A stretch of DNA of 64,000 bases from Fusibacter tunisiensis (GCF_016908355.1 NZ_JAFBDT010000003.1:124001-188000), one strand, 5' to 3'. Counted from the first letter of the stretch, positions 53,626 to 62,373 are shown. Translations and numbers: made by a program. Notes: generated from the letters alone by a model not told the origin.

Positions 53626-54099
53626 ATGAAGAAATTAGTAACATTGAGTGCTGTATTGGCAATTGGATTGAGCATGATGGCATGTGCCTCAGAAACTGGG
53701 AATGCAGTTGAAAACCCTGGATCAGATTTAAGTGTTGATGAAATAATTACTGAAATAACAGAAGATGCAGGTATTGAAACTGCTACGATGAACACGCCTT
53801 TAACAGAAGAAAATTTTTCGTGGTTTATGTTTGCAGACTATGTAGAAGGGACCGAAGCGGTTTCAGCTGATGCAATGATTAATGCTGTTGCACATTCTGT
53901 TGTTTTAGCAAGAGTGCCTGAAGATTCTGATGTGGAAGCACTTAAAGCTGAAATTGAAGAAAAAGCAGATCCTAGAAAATGGATTTGTGTTGAGGCTCAA
54001 AAGATTGAAGTGGTTGTGAGAGGAAACCTCATACTTTTGGTTATGAGTTCTGAAGAAGTTGTTGATGCAGTTGTTGCAAATTTTGAGGCTTTGGAATAA
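53626..54099 (+). CDS. DUF4358-like lipoprotein
   Basis: 157 residues. Lipobox 'LSMMAC' (Cys20), acidic linker, then a domain like DUF4358: 'AHSVVLARVPEDSDVEALKA', 'EIEEK' and 'VVRGNLILLVMSSEEVVDAV'. DUF4358 genes commonly sit beside MBOAT/DHHW genes in Clostridia, as here (3 bases before the MBOAT gene). Probably a surface partner of the acyltransferase. AAGGAGA ribosome site; an upstream ORF extension from 53500 has none. Confidence 0.8.
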   Translation: MKKLVTLSAVLAIGLSMMACASETGNAVENPGSDLSVDEIITEITEDAGIETATMNTPLTEENFSWFMFADYVEGTEAVSADAMINAVAHSVVLARVPEDSDVEALKAEIEEKADPRKWICVEAQKIEVVVRGNLILLVMSSEEVVDAVVANFEALE

Positions 54100-54102
54100 A
54101 CA

Positions 54103-55497
54103 ATGGTATTTTCAAGTCTTGTATTTATAAATTACTTCCTACCCATTTTAATGATTTTATATTTTAGTGTGCCCCGTTCGTTACGTAACGGGGTACTTTT
54201 AACGGGTAGTCTATTGTTTTATTTTTATGGAGAACCTGTCTATACCGGCCTCTTAATATTTTCTGCAGTTTCTGATTATAGTCACAGTGCCTACATAGAA
54301 AGGTATAGAGGAACTGGACGTGCTAAAATTGCCCTAATCAGTTCAATAACAATTAACCTGGCAATGCTGTTTTTTTTCAAGTATGCTGATTTTTTTATAG
54401 AGTCAGTTAATGTCTTGTTTGGAAGAGACTTCAATAGTCTGGAATTATCCCTACCTATAGGCATTAGTTTTTTTACTTTTCAGACGATGAGTTATACCAT
54501 TGATGTGTATCGTGGATCGGTAAAGGCGTCTCGTAAATTTTTACCATTTGCCACTTATGTAACTTTATTTCCACAGTTGGTTGCTGGTCCCATTGTTAGA
54601 TATGCGACTTTAGAAACGCAGTTAATTAACCGTCATATCAACCTGGAATCTTTGAGTTCTGGAATTCAGCGGTTCATTATTGGCTTATCTAAAAAGGTTT
54701 TGTTGGCCAATCAGCTTGGTGAATTTACGGTTGCCTTTAGGGCTACAGAATCAAATAGCGTTCTTTTTACATGGGCTTATGCGGTAACGTTTACCTTGCA
54801 AATCTATTTTGATTTCTCCGGATATTCGGATATGGCGATTGGTCTTGGGAGGCTGTTGGGATTTGAATTTCCAGAGAATTTTAAGTATCCCTTATGCGCT
54901 AAATCCATTACGGATTTTTGGCGAAGATGGCATATGACTTTAGGACAGTGGTTTAGAGATTACGTTTACATTCCTTTGGGAGGCAATCGCGTTTCTCATT
55001 TGAAGTGGCTTCGAAATCTCTTGATTGTATGGGGACTAACTGGGTTGTGGCATGGTGCAGATTGGAACTTTATCATTTGGGGCCTATATTTCGGGATAAT
55101 TTTGGCGGTTGAAAAGTGGTTAAACATCTCAAAAACCACTTCAAAAATTGGACACATTTATGTGATTGGTGTCGTTGTGGTAAGTTTTGTAATTTTCAAC
55201 AGCTTATCCATGGACCAGTTGTGGCTGGATCTTAAAACAATGTTCGGATTATCTGATGTGCCATTTGTAACATCTGAAACCCTCTTTCAATTAAAGAATT
55301 ATAGCAACTTAATTTTGTTTGGCGTTCTTGGCGCAACACCGTTACCGAAGTTGACGCTGGAATCAATGCAAAATTTTAAAGGGGTAGATCGTATTCGACA
55401 GTTTACAGATCCAGTTGGACTTGTAATTTTATTGTGGGGCGTGACAGCCTACTTGGTAGACAGTTCATTTAACCCATTTCTCTATTTTAGGTTTTAG
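54103..55497 (+). CDS. MBOAT family O-acyltransferase (AlgI-like), second module
   Basis: 464 residues, 10-11 helices. 'FWRRWHMTLGQWFRDYVYIP' and catalytic His317 in 'LTGLWHGADWNFIIWGLY', closer to AlgI than to the copy at 28687. It transfers acyl groups (typically acetyl) to an exported polysaccharide. Three bases after the lipoprotein and 8 before the DHHW gene, one operon. No carrier or ligase gene here, so the donor may be a CoA thioester. Confidence 0.9.
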   Translation: MVFSSLVFINYFLPILMILYFSVPRSLRNGVLLTGSLLFYFYGEPVYTGLLIFSAVSDYSHSAYIERYRGTGRAKIALISSITINLAMLFFFKYADFFIESVNVLFGRDFNSLELSLPIGISFFTFQTMSYTIDVYRGSVKASRKFLPFATYVTLFPQLVAGPIVRYATLETQLINRHINLESLSSGIQRFIIGLSKKVLLANQLGEFTVAFRATESNSVLFTWAYAVTFTLQIYFDFSGYSDMAIGLGRLLGFEFPENFKYPLCAKSITDFWRRWHMTLGQWFRDYVYIPLGGNRVSHLKWLRNLLIVWGLTGLWHGADWNFIIWGLYFGIILAVEKWLNISKTTSKIGHIYVIGVVVVSFVIFNSLSMDQLWLDLKTMFGLSDVPFVTSETLFQLKNYSNLILFGVLGATPLPKLTLESMQNFKGVDRIRQFTDPVGLVILLWGVTAYLVDSSFNPFLYFRF

Positions 55498-55505
55498 GAG
55501 TGTGT

Positions 55506-56603
55506 ATGAAACAAAAGCAGGTAAAAAACAAGGGGATTGTGTGGATGACGACGTTATTCGTTTTAGTTGGAACTGTAATGCAAGTTTTCACAAATCCGCC
55601 TGAAATATCTTATGTTGAAAGGCGAAAGTTGATGGCATTTCCAGACCTGAATTTGGAGCGCATTTTAAATACGGCGTTCATGTCGGATTTAGAAATTCAT
55701 CTAGCGGATACATTTCCCTTAAGGGGACATTTTAGGACCTTAAAATGGCATATGGGCACCTTGCTTTTCAATCGCCAAGAAATAGATGATTATTATCAAG
55801 TTGACCACCATTTATCTAAATTGACCTATCCATTGAACGAAAAACAAGTTGAAATTGGCGCAGAGAAGATTAATGGTATAATTGACCGCTATTTAAAGGA
55901 TTTGCCCGTATATTTCAGTATTGTGCCAGATAAAAATTATTATTTGGCCGAAGACAACGGTTACCCAAGTATGGATTACAATCAAATGGTATCTATTATG
56001 AAATCACAGGTAGAAGAAGCTCTTTATATTGACTTGTTCAATGTGTTGACCTTGGATGATTACTATCAAACAGACCCGCATTGGAATCAGAATCATCTTA
56101 ATACAGTGCTTGCTGAATTTTCTGAAGCTATGGCATTCGAATGGGATTACTCTAAATATGAGTTGGAAAAAGGACCAGAATTTATAGGTGCCTATGGGTC
56201 TCAAATTCCAGGTCATACGCTTGTGGATTCTATGGATTATCTTGTATCACAATGCGTTATAGACAGCTCTCTTTATACGCTGGATACAGATCTAAAAACG
56301 ACAGTTTACACGCCAAATGCCAATCTTGATATGGATCCATATTCTTTTTTTATGGGTGGGCCAGCAGCGATTCAGGTGATAGAACGGAATCAATCAGAGA
56401 CCGGATGCTCGCTAATTCTTTTTAGAGATTCATTTGGTTCTTCTATTGCGCCTTTGTTTTTGGCGGGTTATGATAAAATTACTTTAGTTGATCTCAGGTA
56501 TGTCTCATCTGATATGCTGGACCACTATATTGAATTTGAAAATCAGGATGTGTTGTTTCTATATTCAACGCTTGTGTTAAACCAGAGTATAATGTTACGG
56601 TAA
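55506..56603 (+). CDS. DHHW family protein (AlgJ/AlgX-like SGNH)
   Basis: 365 residues. Signal-anchor (about 8-28), then an SGNH fold: 'DPHWNQN' (Asp190, His192) supplies the DHHW motif and 'LFRDSFGSSIAPLF' holds nucleophile Ser309. Works with the MBOAT protein to put acyl groups on a surface polymer. I use ATG 55506 behind AGGAG (55496-55500). The nucleophile is the normal Ser, unlike Cys58 in the first module's SGNH protein. Confidence 0.88.
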   Translation: MKQKQVKNKGIVWMTTLFVLVGTVMQVFTNPPEISYVERRKLMAFPDLNLERILNTAFMSDLEIHLADTFPLRGHFRTLKWHMGTLLFNRQEIDDYYQVDHHLSKLTYPLNEKQVEIGAEKINGIIDRYLKDLPVYFSIVPDKNYYLAEDNGYPSMDYNQMVSIMKSQVEEALYIDLFNVLTLDDYYQTDPHWNQNHLNTVLAEFSEAMAFEWDYSKYELEKGPEFIGAYGSQIPGHTLVDSMDYLVSQCVIDSSLYTLDTDLKTTVYTPNANLDMDPYSFFMGGPAAIQVIERNQSETGCSLILFRDSFGSSIAPLFLAGYDKITLVDLRYVSSDMLDHYIEFENQDVLFLYSTLVLNQSIMLR

Positions 56604-56607
56604 AAAT

Positions 56608-56650
56608 AAAGAAACGCCTTCTGACAGATGTCAAAAGGCGTTTCTTTTTG
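56608..56650. terminator. terminator between the DHHW gene and tRNA-Leu
   Basis: AAAGAAACGCCTT (56608-56620) pairs perfectly with AAGGCGTTTCTTT (56635-56647). The distal T-run overlaps the 3' end of the leftward tRNA gene. Confidence 0.85.
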
Positions 56651-56735
56651 GTGCCGAAGGCGGGAGTCGAACCCGCACGAGTGTTACCTCTCCGGATTTT
56701 GAGTCCGGCGCGTCTGCCAATTCCACCACTTCGGC
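56649..56735 (-). tRNA. tRNA-Leu, anticodon CAA
   Basis: 87 bases. Acceptor stem GCCGAAG with CTTCGGC, discriminator A and a DNA-encoded CCA (to 56649). Anticodon stem CCGGA/TCCGG with loop CTCAAAA, so anticodon CAA reads UUG. A long variable arm (GAGGTAACACTC region) and T-arm GCGGGTTCGACTCCCGC confirm a class II leucine tRNA. Single tRNA, no neighbours of its kind. Confidence 0.97.
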
Positions 56736-56789
56736 TCAGCTATATTAGAATACCACAAGTTTTTTGGATTGGCAATATTTTTTTGAAGA

Positions 56790-57314
56790 TTATTTATAGT
56801 TTCTGCTAATATATTCGATTTCTTCTATCTGGTCCAAAGCATTGAGTTTTAATGCCAATAGGAAAAAATACCCAGACAATAAGTTCGAAAAGTCAAATAA
56901 GCGCTCTGGCACGTCATGGCCCATAAATGCGTGTCTGTAAAGCAGCCTAACCAATGCTTTGAACTTCGTTCTAATCACGTGTGCTTGACAAGCCGTGTGC
57001 CCCCCTTGAGTCAATACAAATTTTTCAAATCTTTCTTTGACTTCATCTTGCAAAGTTTCAGTGAGGTTTTCTAGCCAAAGATATTCATCGTCAGTTACAG
57101 AGACAAAAGTCCTAAGAGATGGATTTAGGTGGTAGACAAGTTCGCAAATAACAATAAGGTCTTTCCGGATTTTTTCATCCTTAATTGTGCTTCTAAGTAA
57201 GCCAATCATACTGGCCAGTTCATCCGTCATAATTTCAAAATCACAACGTAAATCATCCGCAGGATCACTTAAAAAAGGATAAGCTTCATGTTTGCTGCGA
57301 TAAATTGTTTGCAT
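56790..57314 (-). CDS. PduO-like cobalamin adenosyltransferase fold protein
   Basis: 174 residues, all-helical. The second half reads 'FVLTQGGHTACQAHVIRTKF', 'KALVRLLYRHA' and 'LFDFSNLLSGYFFLLALKLN', which lines up block for block with PduO-type ATP:cob(I)alamin adenosyltransferases ('F..PGG...A..H..RT..RRAER', 'LN.LSD.LF.LAR..N'). But the N-terminal ATP loop (TGD.GTTSL) is absent and the Arg/Glu catalytic pair is altered. It may be a divergent enzyme or a non-catalytic relative. GGAGG ribosome site; start at 57314. Confidence 0.55.
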   Translation of the reverse strand: MQTIYRSKHEAYPFLSDPADDLRCDFEIMTDELASMIGLLRSTIKDEKIRKDLIVICELVYHLNPSLRTFVSVTDDEYLWLENLTETLQDEVKERFEKFVLTQGGHTACQAHVIRTKFKALVRLLYRHAFMGHDVPERLFDFSNLLSGYFFLLALKLNALDQIEEIEYISRNYK

Positions 57315-57406
57315 AAAAACCTCCAATGACATTTTTTATTTTATTTTACCATAGGGTTTCAAATAAGAACATGATAGAATAAAATGAATTATAGAAGGTG
57401 GTAGGC

Positions 57407-60046
57407 ATGACAAATATAAACTTGGGCATATTGGCACATGTAGATGCTGGGAAAACAACGTTAACTGAATCTTTACTTTATAAGGCTGGTGTGATTGAAA
57501 ATCCTGGTAGAGTTGACCATGGGAAAGCTTACTTGGATACAGACGATATGGAAAAAGAACGGGGAATCACCATTTTTTCCAAACAAGCAATTTTCAAAAT
57601 TGATACTCAAGAATATACAATTCTGGATACACCTGGACATGTGGATTTTTCTGCAGAAATGGAACGTACGCTCATGGTAATGGACTATGCAGTCCTTCTT
57701 GTGAGTGCGCCAGAAGGGATACAAGGCCACACGCTTACACTATGGCGACTATTAGAAGCATATGATATCCCAACATTTATCTTTATCAACAAAACAGATC
57801 AGCTAAGTGGTTCCATTGACCTTGTTGTGACTCAACTTAAAAATAAATTTTCCGAAAATTGCGTTTCCTTCATGCCCACTGATAAAAAAGACTTTTTTGA
57901 TGACATAGCACTAATAAACGAAGCGTATTTAAATCAATATTTGGATACAGGCACAATTGATTTAAACCATATTTCTAAAGGCATCCAAGAACGTGCTGTT
58001 TTTCCAATTTTCTGGGGTTCTGCTTTAAAACTAGATGGAATAGATTTCTTTATGAAGGGAATTAATCAATTTATGTTGCCACCTCTTTACCCTGATACAT
58101 TTGGGGGACGTATTTTTAAAATTACAAGAGATGAAAACGGGCAACGCTTGGCACACATGAAAATAACAGGACATATCCTACAGGTTAAGGATGAACTCGT
58201 TCATGACAGATGGCAGGCTAAAATTAATCAAATTCGGATTTATTCTGGTGTAAAATATGAAACACGGTCTTACGTACCGGCAGGAACCGTATGTGCTGTA
58301 ACCGGCTTGGATGAAGCTGTCGCTGGGGAAGGTGTTGGGTTTGAAACAAATTCAGACGCTGGGGTACTAGAACCGGTTCTTCAGTACCAAGTTATATTTC
58401 CAAATGGTGAATCCTCAAGGATGGTACTTCCATTATTAAAGCAACTGGAAGAAGAATTTCCAGAGTTGGGAATTATTTGGCATGAAGCCTTACAGGAAAT
58501 ACAAATCAAATTAATGGGAGATGTTCAAACAGAAGTACTAAAGCGGATTATCTTGGAAAAATTTGATTTAGAAGTTGACTTTGACACAGGGAAAATACTT
58601 TATAAAGAGACAATTGGTAACACTGTGGAGGGTGTTGGACATTTTGAACCTTTGAGACATTATGCTGAAGTACATCTTCTGTTGGCGCCAGGTGAACCTG
58701 GTAGTGGCCTTGTATTTGATTCTATTGCTAAAGAAGATGATCTGCCTAGCAATTGGCAAAATTTGATATTGACACATTTAGAAGAAAAGCCACATAAGGG
58801 TGTTTTGACAGGATCTGAGATAACAGATATGAAAATTCGCCTTGTGAGCGGACGTGGTCACAACAAACACACTGAGGGTGGTGATTTTAGAGAAGCTACT
58901 TATCGCGCAGTTAGACAAGGGCTTATGGAAGCCCATTCTATTTTGCTGGAACCTTTTTATGCTTTAGATTTAGAAATTCCAGAAGAAATGGTGGGCAAGG
59001 CAATGACAGACATTGAAACTAAGAAAGGAACGTCTGAAATTGTGAGTTCAGTAGGTGGAATGGTTCGCATACAGGGGCGTGCACCCGTTTCGACTTTGAG
59101 GAATTATCATCAAGAGGTTAGGGCATATAGTAGAGGAAAAGGGCGCTTAACACTCAACTATTCCGGTTACGGCATATGCCATAATCAGGAAGAAATAATT
59201 GAGCAGATCGGGTATGATCCAGAACTTGACACTGAAAATCCCACAGGTTCTGTTTTTTGTACCAAAGGATCGGGGTATTTGGTGTCGTGGGATGCGGTTA
59301 AGGCGCATATGCATTTAGAGCCATGGCTAAAGCAGAAAAAAGAAAGCATCAATGACAAAGAGACACAGTCACAGTTCACGAACTCGGATTTAAGTCTTGA
59401 AGAAATAGATGAAATTTTAAATTGTGCAACTGGTGCAAATCAAGGGCGCAAATCTATGTGGCGGAAAAGACACAGCCAGAGAATTTATCAAACAGGACAT
59501 GTGTTTGATGGTCAATGGCATGAAAAATCTATCACGAAAAAAGAAGGGTATCTCCTTGTTGATGGTTACAATATTATTTTTACATGGGATGAATTGAATG
59601 TGCTTGCTAAAGATAATTTCGAAGCTGCTCGGGTGAAACTTTTAGAGCTTTTGGATCATTACCAATCTGCAGGTGATGTCAAAATAATGGTTGTTTTTGA
59701 TGCCTACAAGGTTGAAAAAAGACATGCTGAAATAGAACACTATAAAAACATACGCGTTGTCTTTACCGGTGAAGCTCAAACGGCTGATCAATATATAGAA
59801 AAATTTGCACACACGAATAAAAATATTTATGAAATTACTGTGGCAACTTCAGACGGCTTGCAACAAATGATTATTAGAGGCGCTGGAAGCAGGCTATTAT
59901 CTGCACGAGAACTTAAGGAAAAACTTGATCAGTATATGGAAGAGGTGAATAAAACCATAAATTCCCTCAGAAAAGAAAATCAATTGCAAACTGAAAAGAT
60001 TATTAACCCCAGTGTGGCAAAGATATTGGACAAAAAAGACTCTTAA
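57407..60046 (+). CDS. EF-G-like ribosome GTPase fused to NYN/Rae1-type nuclease domain
   Basis: 879 residues. The first 640 or so form a TetM-type translation GTPase: G1 'AHVDAGKTT' (10-18), 'TDDMEKERGITI', 'DTPGHVDF', 'INKTDQLSG', and domain IV/V with 'APVSTLRNYHQEVRAYSRGK'. The end (about 714-850) is a NYN/YacP (Rae1) domain: 'YLLVDGYNIIFTWDELNVLA', 'IMVVFDAYKV', 'GEAQTADQYIEKFA', 'ITVATSDGLQQMII'. Rae1 cuts mRNA in the ribosomal A site in Bacillus. The closing coiled tail is lysine-rich. Start at 57407 after AGAAGGTGG. A classical Tet resistance role is possible but not shown. Confidence 0.9.
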   Translation: MTNINLGILAHVDAGKTTLTESLLYKAGVIENPGRVDHGKAYLDTDDMEKERGITIFSKQAIFKIDTQEYTILDTPGHVDFSAEMERTLMVMDYAVLLVSAPEGIQGHTLTLWRLLEAYDIPTFIFINKTDQLSGSIDLVVTQLKNKFSENCVSFMPTDKKDFFDDIALINEAYLNQYLDTGTIDLNHISKGIQERAVFPIFWGSALKLDGIDFFMKGINQFMLPPLYPDTFGGRIFKITRDENGQRLAHMKITGHILQVKDELVHDRWQAKINQIRIYSGVKYETRSYVPAGTVCAVTGLDEAVAGEGVGFETNSDAGVLEPVLQYQVIFPNGESSRMVLPLLKQLEEEFPELGIIWHEALQEIQIKLMGDVQTEVLKRIILEKFDLEVDFDTGKILYKETIGNTVEGVGHFEPLRHYAEVHLLLAPGEPGSGLVFDSIAKEDDLPSNWQNLILTHLEEKPHKGVLTGSEITDMKIRLVSGRGHNKHTEGGDFREATYRAVRQGLMEAHSILLEPFYALDLEIPEEMVGKAMTDIETKKGTSEIVSSVGGMVRIQGRAPVSTLRNYHQEVRAYSRGKGRLTLNYSGYGICHNQEEIIEQIGYDPELDTENPTGSVFCTKGSGYLVSWDAVKAHMHLEPWLKQKKESINDKETQSQFTNSDLSLEEIDEILNCATGANQGRKSMWRKRHSQRIYQTGHVFDGQWHEKSITKKEGYLLVDGYNIIFTWDELNVLAKDNFEAARVKLLELLDHYQSAGDVKIMVVFDAYKVEKRHAEIEHYKNIRVVFTGEAQTADQYIEKFAHTNKNIYEITVATSDGLQQMIIRGAGSRLLSARELKEKLDQYMEEVNKTINSLRKENQLQTEKIINPSVAKILDKKDS

Positions 60047-60063
60047 GATAAGGGTCTTTTTTT
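60034..60063 (+). terminator. terminator after the GTPase-NYN gene
   Basis: AAAAGACTCTT (60035-60044) pairs with AAGGGTCTTTT (60050-60060), followed by Ts. It overlaps the stop codon. Confidence 0.7.
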
Positions 60064-60064
60064 A

Positions 60065-60120
60065 TTGACATGAAAGGAGTGAGTGTGTATTGTGTAGATA
60101 TACTACCCCGGGGTATATGG
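60065..60120 (+). promoter_or_regulatory. promoter with CsoR/CstR-like operator
   Basis: TTGACA (60065-60070) and TATTGT (60088-60093) are 17 bases apart. The expected start site falls on or just before a perfect 12-bp palindrome TACCCCGGGGTA (60104-60115), flanked by ATAC and TAT. CsoR-family repressors (copper CsoR, persulfide CstR) bind such A/T-flanked C4-G4 sites, so the operator probably blocks initiation. Confidence 0.6.
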
Positions 60121-60140
60121 GTTAAGGAATGGAGGTTCGT

Positions 60141-60626
60141 ATGATTGGATTGTATGCTGTTGCAGGATTGGCAATTGGAATATCTTATGTTGTCGATTCT
60201 AAAAAGACTGTTGAAGGTCTAAAAAAAGGATGGAAAAAATTTTCGAAATCCTTACCTGAATATTTAAAACTCTTAATTTTAATTTCTATAGTACTGCTAA
60301 TATCTGAAGATTATATAATTAAGTATTTGGGACAGGAAAATATTTTTTTAGGCTTAATGTCTAGTTTGCTGCTTGGATCAATAACGATGATGCCAGGGTT
60401 TATAGCTTACCCCTTGGCTAAAATACTGATTGCAAAGGGTGTCTCATATATGGTTGTTGCTGGATTTGTGACATCTTTAATGTTAGTTGGTGTTGTCACT
60501 TATCCACTTGAAAAAAAATATTTCGGAAAGAAAGCTACTGTTTTAAGAAACATTATGAGCTTTGGTGTTGCTGCAGGAATTGCGCTTTTAATGGGAATTT
60601 TCTATAGGGAGGTCCATTTGTTATGA
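60141..60626 (+). CDS. permease half-subunit (first of a pair)
   Basis: 161 residues, four or five helices. The repeat-like block 'GSITMMPGFIAYPLAKILIA' then 'KGVSYMVVAGFVTSLMLVGV' is matched in the next protein at the same place, so the two are homologous halves of one transporter. The layout recalls ArsP/DUF318-type permeases split in two genes. GGAGG (60132-60135) sets ATG 60141 as the start; the ATG at 60129 precedes it. The stop overlaps the next start by 4 bases (ATGA). Confidence 0.65.
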   Translation: MIGLYAVAGLAIGISYVVDSKKTVEGLKKGWKKFSKSLPEYLKLLILISIVLLISEDYIIKYLGQENIFLGLMSSLLLGSITMMPGFIAYPLAKILIAKGVSYMVVAGFVTSLMLVGVVTYPLEKKYFGKKATVLRNIMSFGVAAGIALLMGIFYREVHLL

Positions 60627-61159
60627 AACTAAAAAAGTATAAAAAAACAATAAATCTTATTGTTTTCATTAGCTTTCTTATTTTTTCGGTTGTTTCATTA
60701 GTGACAGGTTACGACCTGGGCATTAGGATTTGGGATAATTTTCTAGTATTTGCTAAAGACATGGTTTTGATTTTACCTCCAGCTTTTGCTTTGATTGGAC
60801 TTTTTGATGTATGGGCTAAGCGCGATAAAGTAGAAAAACATTTGGGGAATACAAACAATCCTATGCGGTTTATCTGGTCAATTTTATTGGCCTCTACCAC
60901 TGTAGGTGGAACCTTTGTTGCTTTTCCCTTGGCCAATGCTTTACACCATAAGGGCGCTAAATACAGTTCGATTTTGACTTACATAACAGCATCTTCCTTA
61001 TTTATGATTCCTATGACGATAATGGAAGCGAGTATGCTAGGTCTTAAATTTACACTAATACGGCTTCTTGGATCTTTACCTTTTATAATTGGTGGTGCAA
61101 TAGTGTTAGGGCATTATTTAGAAAAATCTCAATACAAGCTTCCCGATATTTTAGAATAA
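60623..61159 (+). CDS. permease half-subunit (second of a pair)
   Basis: 178 residues, four or five helices. 'LASTTVGGTFVAFPLANALH' and 'HKGAKYSSILTYITASSLFM' repeat the motif of the preceding protein, so a heterodimeric permease is likely. It follows through a 4-base overlap; both are under the CsoR-like operator at 60104, suggesting export or import of a metal, thiol or sulfur compound. GGGAGG ribosome site. Confidence 0.65.
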   Translation: MKLKKYKKTINLIVFISFLIFSVVSLVTGYDLGIRIWDNFLVFAKDMVLILPPAFALIGLFDVWAKRDKVEKHLGNTNNPMRFIWSILLASTTVGGTFVAFPLANALHHKGAKYSSILTYITASSLFMIPMTIMEASMLGLKFTLIRLLGSLPFIIGGAIVLGHYLEKSQYKLPDILE

Positions 61160-61163
61160 AAAT

Positions 61164-61198
61164 AGCTTGCAGAAAATATTGACATAATTCTGCAAGCT
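61164..61198. terminator. terminator between permease and HD-GYP genes
   Basis: AGCTTGCAGAA (61164-61174) pairs perfectly with TTCTGCAAGCT (61188-61198). The better T-run (ATTTTTATT) is on the minus strand, after the HD-GYP gene. Confidence 0.8.
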
Positions 61199-62307
61199 TA
61201 ATCATATATAATTTTTTCTATTGTAAGATTACGCTTTTCCAGTAAATCAATCAAGCCTTTTTCAGTCATATCTACTGTGGTGCCATTAAAGCGTCTTATC
61301 ACAGGACGAAGCGGATGAGACGGATTGTTTTTTAGTACAATGGCTTTTGAGTGATCGGATAATTGAACATAAGTTCCTGCGGGATATGGGACAATACATC
61401 TTATGAAGATGTTGGCATAATCAAAATCAAAAAGACTACCTGCATTCCCCATAATATATTCTAAGACCTCATTGTGTAAAAATGCACTTCGGTGTATTCG
61501 GTCTGAAGTCATGGCATCGTATACATCTGCAATCATAATTATTTTTGCGTAGTCATGGATGTCATCTGAAGTGAGGTTGTTTGGATAACCAGAGCCGTCC
61601 ATACGCTCATGATGCTGGAGTATAGCAGTTCTCACATGGGCATTTAAGTTTGTATTTTTGGACAAAAGTGCATGAGAATACTCAGGGTGCTTTTGAATTG
61701 TATAGCGTTGAGAATCCGTTAATGGGCCATCATGGTGGTAAACATCGCTTGAAATATCTTTATAGCCTATGTTTGCGAGTAGGGCTGCTTTGGCTATATT
61801 TTGAATATCAATTACATTCATCCCTTTTTTTACAGCCGTCATAATGGATAAAACAGCTGTATTGACTGCATGTTCGTAGTCATAATCACTTTCGGACTTA
61901 AGGTCCATAATGGAAATTTTCAAATCAGCGGAGTTAAGAATCTCGTCTACAAGTGTACTGGAAACGGTCCCCATGATTTCGACCAATTCTTGTCCTGCTT
62001 TGCCATAGATGAGTTCTTTTTTTTGTTTGGAAATTTGATCTTCAAACGACTGAATACATTTTTTAATATCATGAATTGCTTTTTTTCGGACAATTGGATC
62101 GATAATATCTTTTACATCTTCTTCTAAAAGAGCCTCTTCTTCAGGGGTTTTTGTATAAAGTGATTTAAAGCCCAAGGCTCTAATGCGCTCGACGTTTTTT
62201 GAACTTAATTTGGCGTTTTTCCGAAGTAGAATCTGATTTTTTATGTTGGTGAGATTTTGCGCTAAAAGCGAATTTTCTTTAAGATAATCAAGGGGTGTAA
62301 AACGCAT
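61198..62307 (-). CDS. HD-GYP domain protein with degenerate HD motif
   Basis: 369 residues. An N-terminal helical region (about 1-130) precedes the HD-GYP fold: 'YEHAVNTAVLSIMTAVKKG', 'HHERMDGSGYPNNLTSDDIH' (GYP intact), 'ADVYDAMTSDRIHR'. Where active enzymes have 'LLHDIGK', this one has 'LLANIGYKDIS': the HD dyad and the following Lys are gone. So it probably binds, but does not hydrolyse, c-di-GMP, or has another role. Start 62307 behind AAAGGAGG; an earlier Met at 62322 overlaps the ribosome site. Confidence 0.85.
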   Translation of the reverse strand: MRFTPLDYLKENSLLAQNLTNIKNQILLRKNAKLSSKNVERIRALGFKSLYTKTPEEEALLEEDVKDIIDPIVRKKAIHDIKKCIQSFEDQISKQKKELIYGKAGQELVEIMGTVSSTLVDEILNSADLKISIMDLKSESDYDYEHAVNTAVLSIMTAVKKGMNVIDIQNIAKAALLANIGYKDISSDVYHHDGPLTDSQRYTIQKHPEYSHALLSKNTNLNAHVRTAILQHHERMDGSGYPNNLTSDDIHDYAKIIMIADVYDAMTSDRIHRSAFLHNEVLEYIMGNAGSLFDFDYANIFIRCIVPYPAGTYVQLSDHSKAIVLKNNPSHPLRPVIRRFNGTTVDMTEKGLIDLLEKRNLTIEKIIYD

Positions 62308-62373
62308 AGGACCTCCTTTCATGCTTTATCTTATGATATAATAGGATAAAAGATGTTTCAAGGAGGAAAATTT

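Noticed and set aside
57407-60046. Calling the GTPase a tetracycline resistance gene
   Set aside because: TetM-like sequence, but the NYN fusion and no resistance neighbours make that specific role unsupported.
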